NCBI RefSeq assembly: GCF_013408685.1 | Contig: NZ_JACBZY010000001.1 | Location: forward strand, 2,232,001 to 2,296,000 | DNA from: Schumannella luteola | GTDB lineage: Bacteria; Actinomycetota; Actinomycetes; Actinomycetales; Microbacteriaceae | Reading direction: 5' to 3' | DNA length: 64,000 nucleotides | In this document: positions 35,328 through 43,481 of the stretch, piece after piece | Numbering within the stretch: position 1 is the first letter of the stretch | How the letters are laid out: every line of letters begins with the position of its first letter | Program-made: the position numbers and the translations under genes | Notes under the pieces: model-generated | What the model was told of the DNA's origin: nothing | The model's input: the letters and a program-made list of their open reading frames with translations, nothing else | Database searches by the model: none

Positions 35328-35364
35328 ACCCGGCCGCGTCCGTCGCGGTGTCCGGGGCGCGGCG

Positions 35365-35370
35365 TACCGT
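35365..35370 (+). promoter_or_regulatory. -10 box (TACCGT), leaderless SnoaL-like gene
   Basis: TACCGT ends 7 nt before ATG 35378. Confidence 0.6.
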
Positions 35371-35377
35371 GCCGGAC

Positions 35378-35770
35378 ATGGACATCGAGACGTGGATGCG
35401 CGGCTACGAGACGGCCTGGCGCAGCAACGACGGCGACGATATCGGCACGCTGTTCACCGACGACGCGGAGTACTTCACGGAACCGTGGACCCCGCCGTGG
35501 CGGGGTCGCGACGAGATCGTGCGGCGCTGGGTCGAGCGCGCCGACGCACCCGGCGACTGGACCTTCTCGTGGCACGTCGTCGGCGTCGACGCCGGCACCG
35601 CGACGGCGTTCGTGCAGGGGGAGACCTGCTACGCCGAGCTCGCGACCACCTACAGCAACCTCTGGGTCATCCGCTTCGCCGACGGCGGGCGGGCCGCATC
35701 CTTCACCGAGTGGTGGATGGATCAGGCGCACGCCTCCGACGGGGACGGGGACGGGGAGGAGCTGGGCTGA
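35378..35770 (+). CDS. SnoaL/NTF2-like protein
   Basis: The 130-residue protein fits the cone-shaped NTF2-like fold: MRGYETAWRSNDGDDIGTLFTDDAEYFTEPW at the start (helix then first strand), GRDEIVRRWVER, and strands ending in RFADGGRAASFTEWWMDQ. These proteins bind small ligands in a pocket, as polyketide cyclases or isomerases, or act without catalysis. Residues after 118 are an acidic GDGDGEE tail. Ligand unknown. The gene has its own leaderless promoter and lies between a PLP enzyme and the UvrA-like gene. Confidence 0.8.
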   Translation: MDIETWMRGYETAWRSNDGDDIGTLFTDDAEYFTEPWTPPWRGRDEIVRRWVERADAPGDWTFSWHVVGVDAGTATAFVQGETCYAELATTYSNLWVIRFADGGRAASFTEWWMDQAHASDGDGDGEELG

Positions 35771-35892
35771 GTCGATCCGTGCCGGGCGCAGTCGGTCCGC
35801 CGGATCGGGCACGATCCGAGAAGCCCCGCGTCGGCGGCCGCCCCTACGATCGGTGCCACGGGGACGCCGCCCCGCCGAGCGAGGAGACCGCC

Positions 35893-38250
<2,358 letters not shown>

Positions 38251-38268
38251 CCGCGACCCGGCGCGACC

Positions 38269-38856
38269 TCAGCGCTGCGCCGGCATCGGCGACGGCGGGG
38301 CCTCGTTCTTGACCTGGCCGAGGATGTCGCCGACCGAGGTGACGTGGTACGCGGAGAGATTGAGGGTGTCGCCGGCGTAGAGCGGCCACGGATACCCGCC
38401 GCGACGCACCTGGTTGATCATGTTGAGGTACGCGAAGTCAGGGAATCCGAAGCGCTCCGCGACGTAGTCGATCAGGTCGCCGCTGGCGGCGCGGTATGCC
38501 GCCGGAGTGCCGTCGGGAGCGTACGAGACCGCGCCGGTGGCGTACTCGCGCGAACCGCCGTCGACCGGGATCCGCACCGCATACGATCCGATCCGCTCGC
38601 CGGGAACGACGCCGGCGGCGCCGGTGGAGTCGGCGTTCGGCGCCGGCGGGACCGTCCCCTGGCCCGACGGCGCGCCGTCGGCGGATCCAGTCGCGGACGG
38701 GTCACTCGCGAGCGTCGGCATCTCCGCGGGTGTCGCTGAGATCGAGGGCGACGGCGACCCCGCGTCGTCCCTCTCCGCGTCGGCGCCGACGCATCCGGTG
38801 AGCAGCGCGACGACGGCGACTGCGCCCGCGATCCCGATGGCGACCCGACGCGACAT
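38269..38856 (-). CDS. LysM-like lipoprotein
   Basis: The 195-residue protein has a lipoprotein signal with lipobox LLTGC (Cys about residue 22), a Ser/Pro/Ala-rich spacer (about 30-80), and a C-terminal domain with SGDLIDYVAERFGFPDFAYLNMINQVRRGG followed by YAGDTLNLSAY. The last resembles a LysM module (a GDTL motif and an NxIN-like strand), which binds peptidoglycan. Thus it is probably an outer-face, wall-associated lipoprotein. A GGAG sequence lies before ATG 38856. The C-terminal tail after the domain is short and polar. Confidence 0.82.
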   Translation of the reverse strand: MSRRVAIGIAGAVAVVALLTGCVGADAERDDAGSPSPSISATPAEMPTLASDPSATGSADGAPSGQGTVPPAPNADSTGAAGVVPGERIGSYAVRIPVDGGSREYATGAVSYAPDGTPAAYRAASGDLIDYVAERFGFPDFAYLNMINQVRRGGYPWPLYAGDTLNLSAYHVTSVGDILGQVKNEAPPSPMPAQR

Positions 38857-38895
38857 GGCTTCTCCGATCCACCGCTCACCTGAGCGTGGCTCACT

Positions 38896-39279
38896 CTAAC
38901 CCGCGGGGCCGGCGAGGCCGACGAGATTCCCCTCCGGGTCGTGGAACTGCGCGACGAGCAGGGCGCCGTCGGGGCGGGCGCGCGGCGGCACGTGCACGGC
39001 GCCGCCGAGCTCGACCGCCCGGGCGAGGACGGCGGCGACGTCCTCCACGCCGACGTAGAAGATCACCTGGGCCGGATGCTCGCCACCCCCGCCGATCCCG
39101 ATCGGAACCGGCGTCGCCGTGGCCGGCGTAGCGTTGAGGGCGTAGGAGTCGCCATCGGAGATCGCGGCCGCCACGGGGGAGCCGGGTGGCGCATCCCAGC
39201 CGAACAGCTCGCCGTAGAAGCGGCGCAGTCGTCCCGGATCTCGTCCGATGATCTCGGCGTGCACGATGGGGTTCGGCAT
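38896..39279 (-). CDS. VOC-family (glyoxalase/bleomycin-resistance-like) protein
   Basis: The 127-residue protein has the beta-alpha-beta-beta-beta VOC fold: VHAEIIGRDPGRLRRFYGELFGWD and, at the end, VAQFHDPEGNLVGLAGP, with the usual His/Glu metal positions (HAEI, DPEGN). This class includes glyoxalases, dioxygenases and antibiotic-binding proteins; function cannot be resolved. ATG 39279 follows GAGGAGG at 5 nt and is preferred over a longer start at 39318. It is divergent from the rtcB leader. Confidence 0.87.
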   Translation of the reverse strand: MPNPIVHAEIIGRDPGRLRRFYGELFGWDAPPGSPVAAAISDGDSYALNATPATATPVPIGIGGGGEHPAQVIFYVGVEDVAAVLARAVELGGAVHVPPRARPDGALLVAQFHDPEGNLVGLAGPAG

Positions 39280-39439
39280 GGTCGCCTCCTCGCTGAGCGC
39301 GTGCCCTGACGCTCTCACCCGGTCTCGCCGCCGTCAATGTCGGGCCTGCGGGAGTGGACATCCGCTCGCCTCCGCCGCTATGGTCGCAAGGCTGAGCCGA
39401 GAGACGGCTCGCACCCCGATACCTGGAGAGGAGTGCCGC

Positions 39440-39499
39440 ATGCCCACGAGCAACAGCTACGTGAAGCGCGAGCAGCGCCACCTCCAGCCCCTCGCGTAG
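39440..39499 (+). CDS. 19-residue leader ORF upstream of rtcB
   Basis: This small ORF encodes MPTSNSYVKREQRHLQPLA. GGAGAGGAG lies 7 to 15 nt before its ATG, a better ribosome-binding site than that of the gene it precedes. It ends in TAG and is in the same frame as rtcB, with no further stop in the 52 codons between. It may be a leader peptide whose translation affects the hairpins downstream. Alternatively it is the true N-terminus interrupted by an amber codon. I recognise no family. Confidence 0.5.
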   Translation: MPTSNSYVKREQRHLQPLA

Positions 39500-39520
39500 G
39501 CACGCGACGTCGATCCCGAC

Positions 39521-39596
39521 GCCCCGCGCCTGTCCGAGGCTCGGGGCCTTCCGTCGTGCATTCCACGACTGCCTTCGTCCGACGCTGCAGAGTCGG
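39521..39596 (+). promoter_or_regulatory. Three-hairpin leader of rtcB
   Basis: Three stems follow in a row: GCCCCG/CGGGGC at 39521-39547, with CC/GG inside; GTCGTG/CACGAC at 39553-39569 with a 5-nt loop; and CCGAC/GTCGG at 39579-39596. They lie between the leader ORF stop and the rtcB start. The first could be an attenuator terminator. Their function is inferred. Confidence 0.5.
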
Positions 39597-39655
39597 CGGA
39601 TGCGCCCGCCCCGAGCGCACATCCGCACCACCCTCTGAAGAGAATCGAAAGGACG

Positions 39656-40837
39656 ATGAGAAAGATCAGGAAGCGGCTGTTCAGCTGGGCGAGCATCCTC
39701 GAGCAGAAGACCGAGGACCAGGCTCGCACCACCGCGACCATGCCGTTCATCTACCCGCACCTGGCCCTGATGCCGGATGCGCACCTCGGCCTCGGCGCCA
39801 CCGTCGGGTCGGTCATCCCGACCCTGCGCGCCGTGATGCCGGCCGCGGTGGGCGTCGACATCGGCTGCGGCATGATCGCCGTGAAGACGACGTTCACGAA
39901 GGCCGATATCGATCGCGTCGCGGCCGACACTCCGCTCAAGCAGCTGCGTGAGCAGATCGAGCGGGCCGTGCCGACCTCCGCCGGCGCCTACAACCGCAAG
40001 GTCGTGGCGACCGCCGAGCCGCGCATCGCCGAGCTCGAGGCGAAGGCCGAGCGCGCCGGGTTCGACCCGTCCGGCTACGCGGGCAACTGGAGGCTGCAGC
40101 TGGGCACGCTCGGCAGCGGCAACCACTTCATCGAGGTCAGCCTCGACGAGGCGGATGCCGTGTGGCTGTTCCTGCACTCGGGCAGCCGGGGCGTCGGCAA
40201 CAAGATCGCCCAGCACCACATCGCGGTCGCCAAGGCCGAGATGGAGCGCTGGTGGATCACGCTGCCGGATCCGGACCTCGCCTACCTGGTCGAGGGCACA
40301 TCCGCTTTCCACCGCTACATCGAGGAGCTGCGCTGGGCGCAGCACTTCGCGCTGCTCAACCGGGAGGAGATGATGGATCGGGTCGTGCGCCAGCTCAGCG
40401 AGTGGATGGGCGAGCCGGTCGTCGAGCTCGAGCGGGTGAACTGCCACCACAACTTCACGCAGCTCGAGAACCACTTCGGTAAGGACGTCTGGCTCTCCCG
40501 CAAGGGCGCCATCTCGGCGCGGGCCGGCGAGATGGGGCTGATCCCCGGCTCGATGGGAACCGCGTCGTACGTCGTGGAGGGACTCGGCAACCCGGTGGCG
40601 CTGCAGTCGTCGCCGCACGGCGCGGGGCGGAACTACTCGCGCAGCGCCGCCCGCCGCACCTTCACGCACGAGCAGCTGCGTGAGGCGATGGAGGGCATCG
40701 AGTTCCGCGACACGGACGCCTTCCTCGACGAGATCCCGGCCGCGTACAAGGACATCGATCAGGTCATGGCGGATGCCGCCGACCTGGTGCGGATCGTCCA
40801 CACGCTGCGGCAGATCGTCAACGTGAAGGGCGACTGA
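39656..40837 (+). CDS. rtcB: RtcB-family RNA ligase
   Basis: The 393-residue protein carries the RtcB fingerprints: PDAHLGLGATVGSV, VGVDIGCGM (metal-binding Asp and Cys), LGSGNHFIE, LHSGSRGVGN, NCHHNF, RKGAI, PGSMGTASYVVEG and SSPHGAGR, whose His becomes guanylylated. RtcB joins 2',3'-cyclic phosphate (or 3'-phosphate) RNA ends to 5'-OH ends, repairing cleaved tRNA or rRNA. All catalytic residues are present, so it is probably active. At 393 residues it is short relative to E. coli RtcB (408). AAAGG 3-4 nt before ATG 39656 is close but usable. It has a structured leader. Confidence 0.93.
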   Translation: MRKIRKRLFSWASILEQKTEDQARTTATMPFIYPHLALMPDAHLGLGATVGSVIPTLRAVMPAAVGVDIGCGMIAVKTTFTKADIDRVAADTPLKQLREQIERAVPTSAGAYNRKVVATAEPRIAELEAKAERAGFDPSGYAGNWRLQLGTLGSGNHFIEVSLDEADAVWLFLHSGSRGVGNKIAQHHIAVAKAEMERWWITLPDPDLAYLVEGTSAFHRYIEELRWAQHFALLNREEMMDRVVRQLSEWMGEPVVELERVNCHHNFTQLENHFGKDVWLSRKGAISARAGEMGLIPGSMGTASYVVEGLGNPVALQSSPHGAGRNYSRSAARRTFTHEQLREAMEGIEFRDTDAFLDEIPAAYKDIDQVMADAADLVRIVHTLRQIVNVKGD

Positions 40838-40850
40838 CGTCGCCTGCCGT

Positions 40851-40880
40851 CTGCGGGTCCGGTTCATGCCGGGCCCGCAG
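40851..40880 (+). terminator. Hairpin between rtcB and the following gene
   Basis: CTGCGGG pairs with CCCGCAG and CCGG with CCGG inside, around a TTCATG loop. It lies 14 bp past the rtcB stop and 9 nt before the next ribosome-binding site, so it may limit read-through or protect the rtcB mRNA end. Confidence 0.65.
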
Positions 40881-40900
40881 GCCGCACCGAAAGGAGAGAG

Positions 40901-41563
40901 ATGGCCCCGCTGTGGTGGGTGAACGGGCGCTGGCTCGTGCACTCGACGCTGCGTCGGGTCCGGCGTCAGGGCGGAGAGTTCCGCACGAGTCCCGACGTCG
41001 ATGCGCTGCTTCTGGCGGCTCGCTGGGAGCAGGCATGGTCGGGCTGCGCCCCGCTCGCCGCCGGCGACTGGAAGCCCTGGGAGGAGCGATATCGCAGCAG
41101 GCATCTGCGCCTGCACAGCCTGCCCGGATCGAAGCAGTATGCGGATACCCCGGAGGAGTCGCGCGAGATCGTCCGACGCCACGAGGTGCTGCTTCGCGAG
41201 CTGATCGATGACGAAGACCCGGACTCGGTCGAGCTGATCGTCATGCTCGAGGACTGGGACTATCGAGACTCGGCGGGCGGGCGGGTGCGTCGCCGAGTCC
41301 CCGACGCGGTGCCCTGGATGCGCTGGAGTCAGTCGGATCCGGACGATCCGGATGGCTACTACTACGTCGCGTATCGGCGGCTTCGCGACCTCGCTCCGCT
41401 GCTGCTCCTGTGCGCAGAGGAGGAACTCGACTTCCGTATCGCGGACGACACGCTGCGGTGGCTCTACATCCCGTACGACGGCGGGGCGGATCTGTGGGCG
41501 GTGACGCCGGAGCAGGCCGGAGGCCTCCGAGATCGCTACGCCGACTGGCTGCCGGACGACTGA
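40901..41563 (+). CDS. Uncharacterised 220-residue protein downstream of rtcB
   Basis: The protein is charged and Trp-rich, with no signal peptide or membrane helix. The N-terminus is MAPLWWVNGRWLVHSTLRRVRRQGG; the C-terminal third, TLRWLYIPYDGGADLWAVTPEQAGGLRDRYADWLP, resembles the end of DUF3885-type proteins, in which a similar YxPYDGGxD motif occurs. That match is tentative. AAGGAGAGAG gives a strong ribosome-binding site 1-8 nt before ATG. It is 63 bp after rtcB on the same strand and separated by a hairpin, so joint transcription with partial attenuation is likely. Function unknown. Confidence 0.72.
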   Translation: MAPLWWVNGRWLVHSTLRRVRRQGGEFRTSPDVDALLLAARWEQAWSGCAPLAAGDWKPWEERYRSRHLRLHSLPGSKQYADTPEESREIVRRHEVLLRELIDDEDPDSVELIVMLEDWDYRDSAGGRVRRRVPDAVPWMRWSQSDPDDPDGYYYVAYRRLRDLAPLLLLCAEEELDFRIADDTLRWLYIPYDGGADLWAVTPEQAGGLRDRYADWLPDD

Positions 41564-41753
41564 ATCGTCACAGGGATCGCCGACGCCTGTCGGTGTTCCG
41601 CCGGCACGGCAAAGTCAAGTCCTGTTCTGCCGCGGATTCGCACGCATACTGTGGCTCCGCGACGGATGGTTCCCGTCGCCGCCCGACCGGGGCGCGGGTT
41701 GGCGCCTGATCCGCTCCCCGTGCTCCGGTCGGCACCTCACGCGAGCTGCGTCG

Positions 41754-42236
41754 TCAGCTTGCGGCGCTCTTGCGCAGGAACACGAGCTCGACGCCGTCGC
41801 GCAGCGCTTCTCGGCGCGACTTGGCGTAGCCCTCGCGCTCGTAGAGGCGGATGTTGGCGACGCTGAGGTGCCCGGTGAACAGCTCGAAGGTGCGCGCGCC
41901 GCTGGCCTCCTCGGCCGCGCGCAGCAGCCGGGTTCCGAGTCCGCGCCCCTGCTGATCGGGAGCGATGACAAGCCGGCCGATCTCCGCCACGTCGCCGTCG
42001 ACGCGCCAGCGCACGGCTCCGATCAGCCGACCGCCGGCGCGGATGCCCAGTGCGGATACGCTGCGCAGCTCATCCACCAGCTCGTCGAGCGTCTGCGTCA
42101 AGGCCGGCAGGGACGGGTCGCCGTAGAGCTGCGCCTCGGTCGCGTAGGCGGCCCGCTGCAGCGTCAGCAGCTCGCCCGCGTCGGCGACGCCCAGCGGCGC
42201 GGCGACCTGCTCGGGAGCGGGAGTCGTCTCGGTCAT
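41754..42236 (-). CDS. GNAT-family N-acetyltransferase
   Basis: The 160-residue protein has a single GNAT domain: IGRLVIAPDQQGRGLGTRLLRAAEE is the acetyl-CoA-binding motif A (Q-x-x-G-x-G), followed by FTGHLSVANIRLYEREGYAKSR. The N-terminus, with LQRAAYATEAQLYGD, fits tabtoxin-resistance-type or general GNATs. Substrate unknown. A TAGCGT box 6 nt before ATG 42236 shows the leaderless pattern. Immediately beyond lies the tRNA gene on the same strand. Confidence 0.9.
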   Translation of the reverse strand: MTETTPAPEQVAAPLGVADAGELLTLQRAAYATEAQLYGDPSLPALTQTLDELVDELRSVSALGIRAGGRLIGAVRWRVDGDVAEIGRLVIAPDQQGRGLGTRLLRAAEEASGARTFELFTGHLSVANIRLYEREGYAKSRREALRDGVELVFLRKSAAS

Positions 42237-42242
42237 GCGGTC

Positions 42243-42248
42243 ACGCTA
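42243..42248 (-). promoter_or_regulatory. -10 box (TAGCGT), leaderless GNAT gene
   Basis: On the minus strand, TAGCGT ends 6 nt before ATG 42236. Confidence 0.6.
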
Positions 42249-42281
42249 GTCGCGCCGCGCGGACTGCCCACGACGCGACCG

Positions 42282-42355
42282 TGCCCCCGCTGGGATTCGA
42301 ACCCAGACTGAGACGATTTTAAGTCGTCTGCCTCTGCCGATTGGGCTACGGGGGC
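42282..42355 (-). tRNA. tRNA with UAA anticodon (leucine), short variable loop
   Basis: A 74-nt cloverleaf: acceptor GCCCCCG/CGGGGGC, three-pair D stem GCC/GGC, anticodon stem GACGA/TCGTC with loop CTTAAAA (anticodon TAA), variable loop TCAGT, and T arm CTGGG/CCCAG with TTCGAAT. The discriminator base is A; CCA is not encoded. By anticodon it reads UUA (Leu). Leucine tRNAs normally have a long variable arm; here it is only five bases. The D arm, with GGCAGA before a 3-bp stem, resembles leucine tRNAs, so this looks like a tRNA-Leu that lacks the extra arm. Confidence 0.9.
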
Positions 42356-42370
42356 TCTGAGATTCCGCGG

Positions 42371-43432
42371 TCAGCTCTCTCTCGACATGAGATCACCGGT
42401 GGATTCGTCATTTCGAGCCGAGGTCGTACTCGCGCCGTTTGCGATCCTCGCCTTGGCGAGTTTGGCAGTAACGGTCGAGGGTACTTGCTGATCGCGGCAC
42501 GCGACGACGTATTCCTCGAGTGTGGAGAGCTCGCCCGCCCGGTCGCCCATCCGTCGCAACACCGCTGACAACTGTTCACTCGGCCACGGCGCAGGAGCGC
42601 TCCCGGAGATGAGGGACTCCCGAAGTGCAGCGTCTCTGCACTCGGCCAGCAGGTCCCGCGCCTCTGTCAGCCGTTGCTGGCGCTTCAGCTCGGCGACCGC
42701 GGGCTTCCACGTTGTCCAGTACTCGTGACGTACTGTCCCGGCGGCACGCCGATCCTGCTTCTCGCGGTCCCGCTGAGCTCGTTCGGCTGCCTTCTGCGAG
42801 AGCGCTGCGGCGCGTTCGGCTTCGCGGGCCACCGATTCCCGACGCTCGGCGGCGTAGTCCTTTTCGTCCTCGACTTCTCCGCTGAACGCGAGAGTGACCC
42901 GGGCACGCCAAACCCCGTCATCGACGCGGGCCCAGATGCGCGCCGGCACCTTGGCCGCGCGACTGCGGCCGAGTCGCTTGCATGCGGCGGCCACCTGCGC
43001 GCTCGCTTCTCCCGGCACGTAGCCCACGTGTTCGCCGCGGACGATCACCTTCACGGCGTTCCGATCGTGTGGGTTCTTCGGCTCCGGGACGAGCGTGGCT
43101 TCCTGCATCGTCACCCCGCCCTCCGGGCGCGCCAAGCCGAGGAACACTCGGGCGATCTCGGCGCGCCGATAAGACTCCCCGGCGACTTCCATGTCCTGCC
43201 AGCCACGACCGATTGTCGGCGAGTCGAGCTTCCGACCCGTATCGCTACCCAACGCTTCGCCCCTGCCCGCCTCCGCTGCGGGGATTGACGGCGCCGGCAA
43301 TGGATCGACGGCCTGAACACCGCCGGTGAAGACGTGCTCGGTCCAATCTGCGCCGTTCCAGTACCGCAACTCGTGCCGTCGCGTGACGTCCGGGTACCAG
43401 TTCGCAGGTGGGTGCGTCGAATCAGCAGTCAT
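42371..43432 (-). CDS. DUF2510-HIRAN domain protein
   Basis: The 353-residue protein begins with a DUF2510 module, NWYPDVTRRHELRYWNGADWTEHVF (residues 11-35), found in many actinobacterial proteins. A HIRAN-like domain follows (about 80-180): VAGESYRR, then EATLVPEPKNPHDRNAVKVIVRGEHVGYVPGE, the hallmark of this domain, which binds DNA 3' ends in eukaryotic HLTF. The last 170 residues are a coiled, charged region (ARRESVAREAERAAALSQKAAE onward). GC is lower than in the neighbours. A DNA-damage or stalled-fork role is possible but inferred. A GAGGAG site lies 8 nt before ATG 43432. Confidence 0.85.
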   Translation of the reverse strand: MTADSTHPPANWYPDVTRRHELRYWNGADWTEHVFTGGVQAVDPLPAPSIPAAEAGRGEALGSDTGRKLDSPTIGRGWQDMEVAGESYRRAEIARVFLGLARPEGGVTMQEATLVPEPKNPHDRNAVKVIVRGEHVGYVPGEASAQVAAACKRLGRSRAAKVPARIWARVDDGVWRARVTLAFSGEVEDEKDYAAERRESVAREAERAAALSQKAAERAQRDREKQDRRAAGTVRHEYWTTWKPAVAELKRQQRLTEARDLLAECRDAALRESLISGSAPAPWPSEQLSAVLRRMGDRAGELSTLEEYVVACRDQQVPSTVTAKLAKARIANGASTTSARNDESTGDLMSRES

Positions 43433-43481
43433 GGAGAACTCCTCGCCTCTAGCCGAGACTAGTCGGACCCGCTTTCGCAGG

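Noticed and set aside
39497-39499. UAG as a programmed pyrrolysine or selenocysteine codon
   Set aside because: UAG is not selenocysteine, no pyrrolysine genes are visible, and a normal rtcB start exists downstream; read-through is kept only as an unproven alternative.
42282-43432. tRNA gene as an island attachment site
   Set aside because: No integrase and no second copy of the tRNA 3' end was seen; the HIRAN gene lies at the tRNA 5' side, which is not the usual integration side.
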